In this document: positions 15,787-24,820 of the stretch, piece by piece
How the letters are laid out: each line of letters opens with the position of its first letter
How positions within the stretch are numbered: the stretch's first letter is position 1
Source of the DNA: an uncultured Dysgonomonas sp.
GTDB taxonomy: Bacteria > Bacteroidota > Bacteroidia > Bacteroidales > Dysgonomonadaceae
Direction of reading: 5' to 3'
Assembly: GCF_934668725.1 (NCBI RefSeq)
Contig: NZ_CAKUOF010000011.1
Span: forward strand, 95,465 to 159,464
DNA length: 64,000 nucleotides
The notes under the pieces: generated by a model
What the model was told of the DNA's origin: nothing
The model's database searches: none
The model's input: the letters and a program-made list of their open reading frames with translations, nothing else
Position numbers and translations under genes: made by a program

Positions 15787-17621
15787 AGTACTTCTATATA
15801 ATAATTTTTTATTTCCATATTTCTAAGTTGCTGAATAAATTCATAAAATTTATTGTATTCGGCAAGAGTGTAGTTGCCTGCTTTTATGAGCATCGACTTG
15901 TATACGGTTAGTTGATTGTCTTTTGCTTTAAACTGTAAGATATAGTGTCCGTAAGGAGTTATAATTTGTACGTTTGACGGAACCTTGCTGATAGTTGTAT
16001 TTGGTATATCATACACAAGGCTGTCTTCGTAATATTGGGGGTAGTCAATCTGAACATCCTGCTTTCTTTTATCCGGAATTTCATAAAAAGGAACCTTTAA
16101 AGAATAAGGTGTTATTGATATATTATTTCCGAATTTCTTGGAAACGTTGTGCATCCGGCATTGCACGTCCAATTGTATTTTCGCGCTGTCTCTTGAGGTT
16201 TTTATAAAATCGAAGTTTATTAAATCAAATGAACCTGTAAGTATATTATTTCTCATATACTTGTCAATGACGTTTTTATTGATATTTTTTGAAAGATAAT
16301 TTGAATTTTCATATTCATCGCCCCGGCGGGTTATCAACATAGTCATATGTGCCGAATTGTCGTTATTTAATGTTGTTTTGATACTTCGATTGCATAATAC
16401 ATCCTGTGGTTTTTGCGTAGGAATGAAAATCAGTTTGCTGTTATTCTCCGTTATAAGTAATGCCTTTCTGTTTTGTATAGAAGAATGTATGTACCCAAAT
16501 GGCAGGTTATTTGTTGTACATTCTAAAAAAGTAGTATCCTTACCAAATGGAATGGTCAGAATAACGTGGTTAAAGTCCTGAGAAGCAAAATCGGAATCGA
16601 TATCCTTTACCTCATCAGACATGTTGATGAGGGTATAATAAGAGGGTATGCCTATATATTTTAATATAGACATCATGTAATTAGTTAAAGCTTTGCAATC
16701 GCCATAACGATTGTTTGCGACATATTCTGCGGAGTGGGTTTGAAGTCCGCCGACATTTAGGGTTACATTTATATAGCGGTTATAGTCTTGGAGATAATGA
16801 TAGAGTATTGTGGCTTTTTCTTTAACATTTGTAATCCCCTGAAGGAGTCCGTCTATTTTTTTTGTTTCAGATTCGGGTAAGTGATCCCTGTTTGCATTTA
16901 AGCGATATATCCAGTTTCCGAAAGTTTGCCAATTCTCGAAACTACCATTTACCCCATAAATAAAATTGAGAGGTACAATTTCTAATACAGGAGCATTACT
17001 ATTGTTTACAGAAGAATTCATTTCTCTCAGTAAGGGTTCGTAACCGAATTGCCAGGTGTAACGTATCGTTTTTAAACATGTTTCTTTCTTAGGAGCATCT
17101 ATATTTTTTTGTTTATACTTTATCGGCTGGTCTTCTATGGTTTCGACCGTGATTTTGGCATTTTTTACTTTGAGCCTTTTATTTCTATAATCGTATGAAG
17201 CTATTTGAACAAACTTATTTAGTGTTAGCTTGTATGAGTATACAACTCTGTATGGATATTCATTATGCTTTAGTTCAAATTCTTTTACGAAATCGTCTTC
17301 ATAGAGTGATATATCGGAAATAGAACTCCGATCTAATATTTCCTTACTTTTTAGTTTACGGATAATGTTTCCCGACATATCCTCGATCCAAGCATCGCCA
17401 ACAGATAGTTTGTCTCCTTTTGAATAGGCTATCTGTATTTCAGCATCATTATCACCATCCCTGTTATTTATCTGGATAATAATGGTATCATTTATTGTTA
17501 ACTTATTATCGTTTATTTGTCGATGAGATATTAAACTAACGATTTCGCTCGATGGTAATTCGTCTGATTTGGCAATATTTATCAATAATATTAAACAAAA
17601 TAAGGTTAGTATTAACCGCAT
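15783..17621 (-). CDS. DUF3857 / transglutaminase-like protein with Cys and His present
   Basis: A 612-residue exported protein (signal peptide about residues 1-19) with a DUF3857 domain and a transglutaminase-like core. The core keeps YGDCKALTNYM (Cys309) and FNHVIL (His352). The third residue is unusual: where family members often have Asp before Pro-Thr, this protein has FLECTT (Glu367). It may be a papain-fold hydrolase or amidase acting in the envelope; the substrate is unknown. It is the first gene of a two-gene operon with the Cys-less relative downstream, which suggests an active/inactive pair working together (inference). Confidence 0.85.
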   Translation of the reverse strand: MRLILTLFCLILLINIAKSDELPSSEIVSLISHRQINDNKLTINDTIIIQINNRDGDNDAEIQIAYSKGDKLSVGDAWIEDMSGNIIRKLKSKEILDRSSISDISLYEDDFVKEFELKHNEYPYRVVYSYKLTLNKFVQIASYDYRNKRLKVKNAKITVETIEDQPIKYKQKNIDAPKKETCLKTIRYTWQFGYEPLLREMNSSVNNSNAPVLEIVPLNFIYGVNGSFENWQTFGNWIYRLNANRDHLPESETKKIDGLLQGITNVKEKATILYHYLQDYNRYINVTLNVGGLQTHSAEYVANNRYGDCKALTNYMMSILKYIGIPSYYTLINMSDEVKDIDSDFASQDFNHVILTIPFGKDTTFLECTTNNLPFGYIHSSIQNRKALLITENNSKLIFIPTQKPQDVLCNRSIKTTLNNDNSAHMTMLITRRGDEYENSNYLSKNINKNVIDKYMRNNILTGSFDLINFDFIKTSRDSAKIQLDVQCRMHNVSKKFGNNISITPYSLKVPFYEIPDKRKQDVQIDYPQYYEDSLVYDIPNTTISKVPSNVQIITPYGHYILQFKAKDNQLTVYKSMLIKAGNYTLAEYNKFYEFIQQLRNMEIKNYYIEVL

Positions 17622-17701
17622 AAAAAATGTATATTAAGTTACATTTGCAAATGTAGTTAATAAAGTAATGTTGTGAAGCGGTAACTATGTATTATAAAGG
17701 A

Positions 17702-17736
17702 AAAAGTTTGCCTTCACAGGGTGAGGGCAAACTTTT
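17702..17736 (-). terminator. Terminator of the rubrerythrin gene
   Basis: A 16-bp stem with one G-U pair (17702-17717 with 17721-17736) and 3-nt loop is followed by T's on the minus strand. Confidence 0.7.
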
Positions 17737-17761
17737 ATATTAATAAGAAGCTCTGCTTAAA

Positions 17762-18340
17762 TTAGAAATTCCATTTAAGTGGCTCAAAGTATGCTTGTGG
17801 ATGCAAACATGCAGGACACTGTTTAGGGGCTGTTTTACTTTTGATAACAAAACCGCAATTGATACATTGCCATTCGATAGGTTCTTCACGCATAAATACT
17901 TCTCCGCTTTCAACTCTGGCAAGAAGTGCTTTGTAACGGTCTTCGTGCATATTTTCTACCTTAGCTATCATACGATACATCACAGCAATTTGTTTAAAGC
18001 CTTCAGCTTCTGCAATATCTGCAAATGCAGGATAGTCTTGAGCCCATTCTTCGTGTTCTCCTGCAGCAGCTTCTATCAAATTTTCGGCTGTAGTACCAAT
18101 TTTTCCTGCAGGATAAGAAGCTGTAATTTCTACCATTCCACCTTCCAGATACTTGAACATACGTTCAGCATGCTCTTTTTCTTGTTCGGCAGTTTCCATA
18201 AAGATAGCGGCAATTTGTTCAAAACCTTCGTTTTTAGCAGCTTTAGCAAACATCGTGTAACGCATTCTTGCTTGAGATTCTCCTGCGAATGATTTTAAAA
18301 GACATTTTTCGGTTTCTGTACCTTTAATACTCTTTTCCAT
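17762..18340 (-). CDS. rbr: Rubrerythrin
   Basis: A 192-residue non-heme iron protein that reduces hydrogen peroxide in the cytosol of anaerobes. The N-terminal ferritin-like domain carries the diiron ligands in ESQARMRY, ETAEQEKEHAERMFKYLEGG, EAAAGEHEEW and MIAKVENMHEDRY. The C-terminal rubredoxin domain holds two Cys-x2-Cys knuckles, WQCINCGF and KQCPACLHP. The length equals that of classical rubrerythrins. It is apparently monocistronic, with its own terminator. Its presence fits an anaerobic or microaerophilic lifestyle. Confidence 0.97.
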   Translation of the reverse strand: MEKSIKGTETEKCLLKSFAGESQARMRYTMFAKAAKNEGFEQIAAIFMETAEQEKEHAERMFKYLEGGMVEITASYPAGKIGTTAENLIEAAAGEHEEWAQDYPAFADIAEAEGFKQIAVMYRMIAKVENMHEDRYKALLARVESGEVFMREEPIEWQCINCGFVIKSKTAPKQCPACLHPQAYFEPLKWNF

Positions 18341-18522
18341 AATAGTTTATAGTTTTAGTTATTTTATTTAGATGATCAGTTTTTATAATAACTAATGTTA
18401 TAACCTGTAGATGAATACAGTTATAAGTCTTTCTGGTTGATAGAGATAAAGTTACCAAATTATGACGGAGGAAAAAAACGAGTTTCTTATTCTGAAAAGT
18501 TTGTTTAGATTGTCATAAAAAT

Positions 18523-18555
18523 AAGTCCTACTAATTCAGATGATTAGCAGGACTT
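18523..18555 (-). terminator. Terminator-like hairpin downstream of the permease
   Basis: A 13-position stem with one mismatch (AAGTCCTACTAAT with 18543-18555) is followed on the minus strand by T/A-rich sequence. Confidence 0.5.
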
Positions 18556-18614
18556 GTTTACTTCTGTTTTAGACCTAATTTATAATTGATCTAAGTTAAG
18601 GTTCAAGAGCATTG

Positions 18615-20258
18615 TTATATTTTTTTTATTAACCGATATCCAAATATAATAATATGGATGGTTCCTAATGTTATTGCAAAACCGGCTAAAGTTAGATCTT
18701 GGTCAAAGCCTATTGCATATTGATGCCAAAGTGATATAACAATAAGTATTGTAGATAATGTTATACTGGACAGGTTTAAAATATTGTTTTCTCTAGTTCT
18801 GAATACCTCTTTGCTTTTGCTTGCATTCTTACGACCATACCATGTGTATATATCCAATCCTATAACCATCCATACTATCAACCGAATCCATGTGTCGAAC
18901 GGAAGAAATACCATCATAAACAAACAGGTTAATATCCCTAGGATGGGTATTAAAGGCACTAATGGAGTTCTAAAGCCACGTCGAGCTTCCGGCATTGTTT
19001 TGCGCATTACAAGTATGCCTGTACATACAATAATAAAGGCCAGAAGCGTACCTATACTAGTCATTTCGCCTGCTACACGGGCAGGAACAAAGGCCGCAAA
19101 AGCACTTACCAATACAAGAAACAGGAGATTGCTGTTTACGGGAGTACGGTATTTGGGATGTACTTTTGAGAATGTCGCAGGCAATAATTTATCTTTACTC
19201 ATACTGTAAAATACACGACTCTGGCCTAAAAGCATTACTAATATAACGGATGAATATCCTGCTAAGATGGCAAGTGATATTGCTTTATTTAACCAAGGAT
19301 AGGCGGGTTGAAATACTCCGTTTGCATCTACGCTTCCCATGTGTTCTATGGCTACTGATACAGGGGCAATACCATCTTGTCCTTTAAAGCTTAAATAAGG
19401 AGCTACACCTGTCATCACATGAGCAAATAATATATATAGTATTGTGCATATGAGTAACGAACCAAGTATTCCTATAGGCATGTTTTTCTTCGGATTCTTT
19501 GTTTCTTGTGCAGCAGTGCTTACTGCATCGAAGCCTATGAAAGCAAAGAAAACAATAGCCGCAGCACGGATTATGCCGCTGAATCCATATTCACCAAAAG
19601 TTCCTGTGTTTTCGGGTATGTAGGGAGTATAGTTGTCACTGTTGATGTATTTCCAACCCGCTGTAATAAACACAAGTACAATAATGACTTTTAATACTAC
19701 AATTATTGAGTTGACAAATGAACTTTTGCTCGTGCCCCGTATTAAAATAAAACTCATGATAATAACTATAAAAGCTGCAGGAAGGTTAATGATACCTCCA
19801 TCCCAAGGGCAGGAAGTCAAATCGGAAGGCAGGTATATTCCTATATCTTCGAGTAGTTTTACAAAGTACCTGCTCCAGCTGATACTAACTGTTGCAGATG
19901 CTACTGCATATTCCAGAACAAGATCCCAGCCTATGATCCAAGCTATAAATTGCCCCATTGTTGCATACGAATAAGTGTATGCACTTCCGGCAACAGGTAT
20001 CATCGACGCAAATTCGGCATAACATAATCCGGCAAAACAACATCCTATGGCAGCTATGACAAATGATATTGTAATAGCAGATCCGGCATGGTCGGCAGCA
20101 GCATTCCCAGTAACAGAGAAAAGACCTGCGCCTATAATAGCCCCTATACCAAGAGCTATAAGTTTCCATGGTCCCAATGTTTTTTTTAATGTGTGCTGTC
20201 CTTTATCGTTAGATTCTTCAACGAGTGTGTTAAGCGATTTTTTGAGAAATAAACTCAT
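18615..20258 (-). CDS. APC superfamily amino-acid permease (CAT/YfnA type)
   Basis: A 547-residue transporter with about 12-14 membrane segments. It opens with LGPWKLIALGIGAIIGAGLFSVTG, the consensus substrate-binding GxG helix of the APC family. PVAGSAYTYSYATMGQFIAWIIGWDLVLEYA, then AFIGFDAVSTAAQETKNPKKNMPIGI and YSMSKDKLLPATFSKVHPKYRTP follow, all typical of the cationic amino acid transporter branch. The length and extended C-terminal hydrophobic segments fit CAT-type permeases. The actual amino acid cannot be told from sequence. It is monocistronic as far as can be seen. Confidence 0.92.
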   Translation of the reverse strand: MSLFLKKSLNTLVEESNDKGQHTLKKTLGPWKLIALGIGAIIGAGLFSVTGNAAADHAGSAITISFVIAAIGCCFAGLCYAEFASMIPVAGSAYTYSYATMGQFIAWIIGWDLVLEYAVASATVSISWSRYFVKLLEDIGIYLPSDLTSCPWDGGIINLPAAFIVIIMSFILIRGTSKSSFVNSIIVVLKVIIVLVFITAGWKYINSDNYTPYIPENTGTFGEYGFSGIIRAAAIVFFAFIGFDAVSTAAQETKNPKKNMPIGILGSLLICTILYILFAHVMTGVAPYLSFKGQDGIAPVSVAIEHMGSVDANGVFQPAYPWLNKAISLAILAGYSSVILVMLLGQSRVFYSMSKDKLLPATFSKVHPKYRTPVNSNLLFLVLVSAFAAFVPARVAGEMTSIGTLLAFIIVCTGILVMRKTMPEARRGFRTPLVPLIPILGILTCLFMMVFLPFDTWIRLIVWMVIGLDIYTWYGRKNASKSKEVFRTRENNILNLSSITLSTILIVISLWHQYAIGFDQDLTLAGFAITLGTIHIIIFGYRLIKKI

Positions 20259-20596
20259 ATAATTTGTATTGTTTTTATAGTTGTGATTATATATAACCTA
20301 ATTAAACATTCTTTTGTGTGATCATTTACATCAAATGGAATTATTCAGATCGAACTTTATCTCTAATTCTCTGTTATAATAATAGATTAGTACAAAGATG
20401 AAGATTGTTATATAAAGCACCAATACCATCAATATGGTATATTCCTCTACTCCGAGAGTGTTTTATTTATGGGTGAACTTGACGGCTGTTTCTTTATTTT
20501 TGCTATGCCCAAAGCTGTTTTATTCATATTTATTTTTTACTTTTGTAAAAGAGTATTAAATATTCAATCAATAATTATTATAATAAAATTAAAACA
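20259..20596 (+). promoter_or_regulatory. Intergenic region with promoter of fructose-bisphosphate aldolase
   Basis: This is a 338-nt gap between divergent genes. A perfect -7 box TACTTTTG lies at 20538-20545, about 52 nt before the aldolase start; no good -33 element was seen. A small inverted repeat (ATACCAT...ATGGTAT, around 20425-20442) is the only other structure noticed. Confidence 0.45.
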
Positions 20597-21592
20597 ATGG
20601 TAAGTTACAAAGAATTAGGTCTTGTTAACACAAGAGACATGTTCGCAAAAGCAGTAAAAGGCGGATATGCAATCCCTGCGTTCAATGTTAATAATATGGA
20701 GCAGTTGCAGGCTATCGTACAAGCTGCAGCTGAAACAAAATCGCCAGTAATCGTACAGGCGTCTAAAGGTGCACGTCAGTATGCTAACCCAATTTTATTG
20801 CGTTATATGCTTCAAGGAGCTGTTGAGTATGCAAAAAGCTTAGGTTGGGAAAATCCTCAAATTGCACTTCACTTAGATCATGGTGATTCATTCGAAACTT
20901 GTAAAGAATGTATCGATTCAGGTTTCTCTTCTGTAATGATTGATGGTTCTCACCTTCCATATGAAGAAAATATAGCTCTTACTAAAAAAGTAGTAGAATA
21001 TGCTCATAAGTTCGATGTAACAGTAGAAGGCGAGCTGGGTGTGTTGGCTGGTATCGAAGACGATGTTGTTGCTGAGCACCATACTTATACTCAACCAGAG
21101 GAAGTAGTTGATTTTGCTACAAGAACAGGTTGTGATTCTTTAGCTATCTCTATTGGTACTTCTCATGGAGCTAATAAATTTACTCCAGACCAATGTACAA
21201 GAGATGCTAATGGTATATTGGTTCCTCCTCCATTACGTTTCGATATTCTAGAGGCTTGTGAAAAAGAACTTCCTGGATTCCCTATCGTATTACACGGAGC
21301 ATCTTCTGTTCCTCAAGATCAAGTTGCTATCATTAACAAATATGGTGGTGCATTGAAAGATGCAATCGGTATTCCTGAAGAACAACTACGTAGAGCTGCT
21401 GCTTCTGCTGTATGTAAAATCAATATCGACTCTGATAGCCGTCTAGCTATGACAGCTGCAGTTCGTGAAGTATTTGCGACTAAACCTGCTGAGTTTGACC
21501 CACGTAAATATCTTGGACCTGCTCGCGATAACATGAAAGCGTTGTACAAGCACAAAATTGAAGCTGTACTTGGTAGTGCAGGTAAAGCATAA
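20597..21592 (+). CDS. fba: Class II fructose-bisphosphate aldolase
   Basis: A 331-residue zinc-dependent aldolase that interconverts fructose 1,6-bisphosphate with dihydroxyacetone phosphate and glyceraldehyde 3-phosphate. Motifs: YAIPAFNVNNMEQLQAIVQAA, LHLDHGDSFETCKECIDSGFSSVMIDGSHLPYEENI (zinc His and catalytic Asp), VEGELGVLAGIEDDV, SIGTSHGANKF, and VLHGASSVP followed by KINIDSDSRLA. A tagatose-bisphosphate aldolase cannot be wholly excluded by sequence alone, but a stand-alone gene with such clean motifs suggests the glycolytic enzyme. Codon usage shifts to C-ending forms in places, as in highly expressed genes. A strong terminator follows. Confidence 0.96.
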   Translation: MVSYKELGLVNTRDMFAKAVKGGYAIPAFNVNNMEQLQAIVQAAAETKSPVIVQASKGARQYANPILLRYMLQGAVEYAKSLGWENPQIALHLDHGDSFETCKECIDSGFSSVMIDGSHLPYEENIALTKKVVEYAHKFDVTVEGELGVLAGIEDDVVAEHHTYTQPEEVVDFATRTGCDSLAISIGTSHGANKFTPDQCTRDANGILVPPPLRFDILEACEKELPGFPIVLHGASSVPQDQVAIINKYGGALKDAIGIPEEQLRRAAASAVCKINIDSDSRLAMTAAVREVFATKPAEFDPRKYLGPARDNMKALYKHKIEAVLGSAGKA

Positions 21593-21615
21593 TTGTATAA
21601 AATAATACAATAAAT

Positions 21616-21650
21616 AAAAGGGTTTCAATATCAAATTGAAACCCTTTTTT
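21616..21650 (+). terminator. Terminator of the aldolase gene
   Basis: A 14-bp perfect stem AAAAGGGTTTCAAT (21616-21629 with 21635-21648), 5-nt loop, runs into T's. Confidence 0.85.
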
Positions 21651-21698
21651 ATTATTCTTTATTCTGTTAGTTGGAGTGTTTAATTCTAACTCTTTATC

Positions 21699-22382
21699 TT
21701 ATACAAGACAGTTGTAGCGTATACAGACCTTAACCAGTCCCATACGTCTTATTTTTGTTTTTAGTATGTCTTGCGGTGGGTATATTGGGTTGTGACTGCG
21801 TAAGCTGATATAATCCTCTCCCTGATCTGATTGATGTATATATTTTAGGGTTAAATAATTTTCATCTTCTTCGCGAGATATGTCCATGACATACATTTCC
21901 CCCCAGTATATATTATTTATATCCGCAATTCTTTTATAACAAACAATATCTCCGGTTCTTAATATGGGATACATTGTATCTGTGTGGATATATAATGCTG
22001 CATCGCAATTGGGCATATGCGGAATTGATAGTACCGATTCGGAGTCTTTAGGTCCATTATATACCGGATGACTGGAGTTTGTTATAGCATCTAATGTATA
22101 AACGGGTATAGGGCAATATTCGTGCTCGAAGTTAGAGTTTGAGCCGAAATTAGACACAAGTCCCTGTTTTAACATATTTCCTTTTCCTGTTATAAGCCAT
22201 AGTAAATCGATTTCGGGGTAAGTGCTTATTATTTTCTCAATCAATAGGTCTGAAACACTAGCACTTAGCTTGTCTTTGTCAAGGAATCCTCTTTTGATAT
22301 TGGTTTCATTTAGAAATGTGGTTTTGCTTATTCCTTTAAAATCAATAAACTGAAGAATACGGTCTTTAGTTGTTAAATGCAT
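21699..22382 (-). CDS. S24/LexA-like regulator with Thr in place of the catalytic Ser
   Basis: A 227-residue protein with an N-terminal HTH-like region (about residues 4-70: TTKDRILQFIDFKGISKTTFLNETNIKRGFL...PEIDLLWLITGKG, the pattern of phage-repressor-like XRE proteins) and a C-terminal peptidase S24-like beta domain. In S24 proteins the Ser of GDSM.P and a Lys form the self-cleaving dyad. Here the motif reads HTDTMYPILRTGDIV, so the Ser position is Thr136, while the Lys appears to be kept (LTLKYIH, Lys180). Self-cleavage may be weak or absent. No phage genes are nearby, so it may be a domesticated repressor. Confidence 0.82.
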   Translation of the reverse strand: MHLTTKDRILQFIDFKGISKTTFLNETNIKRGFLDKDKLSASVSDLLIEKIISTYPEIDLLWLITGKGNMLKQGLVSNFGSNSNFEHEYCPIPVYTLDAITNSSHPVYNGPKDSESVLSIPHMPNCDAALYIHTDTMYPILRTGDIVCYKRIADINNIYWGEMYVMDISREEDENYLTLKYIHQSDQGEDYISLRSHNPIYPPQDILKTKIRRMGLVKVCIRYNCLV

Positions 22383-23007
22383 ATGGAAGTTGCGTTTATT
22401 TGTTCTGTTATTAACACCTGCACAAAAGTAGGAAAAAATAATTTAACTATAAAATGTGTATGTCTGTAAATATTAACTAATATTTTAGTTTTTTGTTTTG
22501 ACCGTTACCCTATTTTTTCTAATTGGTTTTCGTTTTTATTTGCCTTTCTATTCTCTTTTTTTTATTTTTCACTGCTTTTGTATATTTTTATTCTGCTCAT
22601 ATTACTGTGTTTTACAGAGAAATTCTTTATAAGTATTCATATTTATACTTTATTGAAGATATTTTACTATGAATGTTGCTATGTTACTATAAAAAGTGTA
22701 TTTTTGCCTGAGAGTGAGAATTTATATATAAAAATAATCTTTTGGAGTTTTTATATAGTTTTTTATTAGCTTTTATCTCAAAAGAATATTTACATACGAT
22801 AATTTGCGTAGAGTGAGAATATTCTCTTGTTATTTTTTTATTAAAATAAAAATAGTAGATATAAAATATAAACTACTGGAAAGGAGAGTTACAAATATCA
22901 GTGATTGATATAAGATCTAGTAGTAATAGAGGGTTGTGATGGTAAGTAAATCTATAGTCGTTGTTCTGTTAAATCCTAACATTATTTACCAAATCATAAC
23001 TGTATAG

Positions 23008-23042
23008 CAGTGGGGTGTAGCGATTACACTCCATTGTTTTTT
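23008..23042 (+). terminator. Orphan intrinsic terminator, possible 3' end of a small RNA
   Basis: A 12-bp stem with two G-U pairs (CAGTGGGGTGTA with TACACTCCATTG), loop GCGAT, is followed directly by six T's on the plus strand. No plus-strand gene ends nearby; the closest is the aldolase, 1.4 kb upstream with its own terminator. Confidence 0.6.
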
Positions 23043-23210
23043 ATTAGATTCGGATATTATGTAATTATCTTTAAATCCTTTTATTATAAACATATATTAT
23101 TATATTGTTGTTCAATGTAGACCTGTCTTTTTTTATAATGTAGAAAGAACTCTTGCTCGAAAGGTGCATAAATGATCTTCTATAAGTCAAAGAAACTTTC
23201 CTATATACAT

Positions 23211-23242
23211 AAAAAGGGTAGTTATTCTATGAATAACTACCC
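23211..23242 (-). terminator. Terminator of hflX
   Basis: A 12-bp perfect stem (GGGTAGTTATTC at 23216-23227 with 23231-23242), 3-nt loop, is followed by five T's on the minus strand. Confidence 0.85.
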
Positions 23243-23269
23243 TCTGTTCCTTGTTATTTAATAATAAGC

Positions 23270-24493
23270 TTAAATGTCTTCTTCCATATCATATTTTTGA
23301 AATAAGAAATCATTATATGGATAACGTTCTACATGAATTTCTTTAATCCTGTCATACAGCATTTGTTTCAATTCGTCGACATTGGTCTTATTGGTTGCCG
23401 ATATGAATATGCAGTTATTATTTAATTTAGCCATCCATGTTTTACGTAATTCTTCGAGTGAAACATTTTCTCTAGTCGAAGGGGTTAAATCGTCTTCGTC
23501 TTTTTTTATGTATGTAAATGCATCAATCTTATTAAAAACTAAAATGGTTGCTTTTTCTTCTCCATCTATTTCTAAAAGAGTTTTTTCTACAATTTCTATT
23601 TGCTCTTCGAAGTTGGGATGAGAAATATCTACAACATGTACTAATAGGTCGGCCTCGCGTACTTCATCCAATGTCGATTTGAATGATTCCACCAAATGGG
23701 TTGGCAGTTTACGGATAAATCCAACCGTATCCGATAATAAAAACGGAAGGTTGTCTATAATCACTTTGCGAACAGTGGTATCCAGAGTTGCGAATAATTT
23801 GTTTTCTGCAAAAACCTCAGATTTACTTAGCATAGTCATCATAGTTGATTTTCCAACATTGGTATATCCGACAAGAGCTACACGTACCATCTTCCCTCTG
23901 TTCTTGCGTTGAACCATCATTTGCTTGTCAATGGATTTTAATTGCTCTTTCAAATCGGCAATTTTATCCTGGACTATACGGCGGTCACTTTCGAGCTGAG
24001 TTTCACCTACGCCACGCATCATGGCTCCACCACCTCTTTGTCTGTCTAAGTGAGACCACATACGGGTAAGGCGGGGCAGGAGGTATTGGTATTGTGCCAA
24101 TTCTACCTGAGTTTTGGCGTATGCTGTTTGAGCGCGCATTGCAAATATGTCAAGTATAAGGCTGGTGCGGTCCAGAATCTTAACTTGTAGTTCTTGTTCA
24201 ATATTGCGTATTTGTTTGGCCGAAAGTTCATCATCGAAAATCACTAATCCGATTTCATTTTCTTCCATATATTGTTTGATCTCCTGTAGTTTTCCTGTTC
24301 CTACAAAAGTTACGGCATTTGCATGTTCTAGTTTTTGTGTGAATTTTTTTACCGGTTCGGCTCCTGCAGTTTCGGCCAGAAAAGCCAATTCATCCAAATA
24401 TTCGTTTACTTGTTCTTCGGTTTGTTGTTGAGTGATAAGACCTACCAGAATGGCTTTTTGGTTCTTTACACTTAATATCATTGAATCGATCAT
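23270..24493 (-). CDS. hflX: GTPase HflX
   Basis: A 407-residue ribosome-associated GTPase that rescues stalled or heat-damaged ribosomes. The N-terminal HflX-specific domain carries GTGKLQEIKQYM, FDDELSAKQIRNIEQEL and KILDRTSLILDIFAMRAQT, then RGGGAMMRGVGETQLESDRR. The G domain follows with G1 VGYTNVGKST (around residue 210), the DTVGFIRKLPTHLVESFKSTLDEVREADLL G3 region and FNKID (G4). Length is usual for the family. It is likely transcribed from a -7 box at 24683-24676, giving a leader of about 180 nt. Confidence 0.97.
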   Translation of the reverse strand: MIDSMILSVKNQKAILVGLITQQQTEEQVNEYLDELAFLAETAGAEPVKKFTQKLEHANAVTFVGTGKLQEIKQYMEENEIGLVIFDDELSAKQIRNIEQELQVKILDRTSLILDIFAMRAQTAYAKTQVELAQYQYLLPRLTRMWSHLDRQRGGGAMMRGVGETQLESDRRIVQDKIADLKEQLKSIDKQMMVQRKNRGKMVRVALVGYTNVGKSTMMTMLSKSEVFAENKLFATLDTTVRKVIIDNLPFLLSDTVGFIRKLPTHLVESFKSTLDEVREADLLVHVVDISHPNFEEQIEIVEKTLLEIDGEEKATILVFNKIDAFTYIKKDEDDLTPSTRENVSLEELRKTWMAKLNNNCIFISATNKTNVDELKQMLYDRIKEIHVERYPYNDFLFQKYDMEEDI

Positions 24494-24820
24494 CTATCTT
24501 ACTTAAATTATGTGGTTAATTGACTGTCTTTTATAATATGTGATATTTTTATACCACAAACTCTGTGGTAGCGACAAGATTCGCATCTTATCCTTTGTAA
24601 TCTTTTGGAAAAGAATAGTTCTACCAAATTTTAAAATTAAACTTCATGTCAATTATTATTAGTGAATACAGTTTGCAAAGGTAGTAAAAAGAAAATATAC
24701 CTTAAGCGATGCGCGAGTCTTTAAATTACAAAATGGCATTTGACTTTGAGGTATATAAAATCAGTATTTACGCCTTTTATATACTTTCTGAAAATTTATT
24801 ATTAAGTATTGTTCGATACA
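24494..24820 (-). promoter_or_regulatory. hflX upstream region with -7 box and leader hairpin
   Basis: This is a 327-nt gap. On the minus strand TACCTTTG (24683-24676) is a perfect -7 box. The inferred leader contains the perfect inverted repeat TACCACA-N5-TGTGGTA (24552-24570). It lacks a T-run on either exit, so it is not an obvious terminator. Nothing else was recognised. Confidence 0.4.

Larger units (their letters stand above)
22383..23269. other. Gene-poor AT-rich intergenic region
   Basis: There are 887 nt between divergently placed units with no credible protein gene. A perfect 12-bp palindrome GAGAATATTCTC (22815-22826) is followed by a T-rich stretch. A plus-strand intrinsic terminator at 23008-23042 has no protein gene upstream on its strand, so a small RNA starting somewhere in 22.8-22.9 kb is possible. 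Another hairpin at 23211-23242 belongs to hflX. Confidence 0.5.

Noticed and set aside
17795..18292. 165-codon plus-strand ORF opposite rubrerythrin
   Set aside because: Shadow of the rubrerythrin gene; its product is Cys/Phe/Ser-rich and without sense.
22578..22769. 63-codon ORF in the gap before hflX
   Set aside because: Composition is typical of translated T-rich DNA, with no promoter, start context or terminator.
24552..24570. Inverted repeat TACCACA-N5-TGTGGTA as a terminator
   Set aside because: No T-run follows on either strand; it stays a leader hairpin of unknown role.
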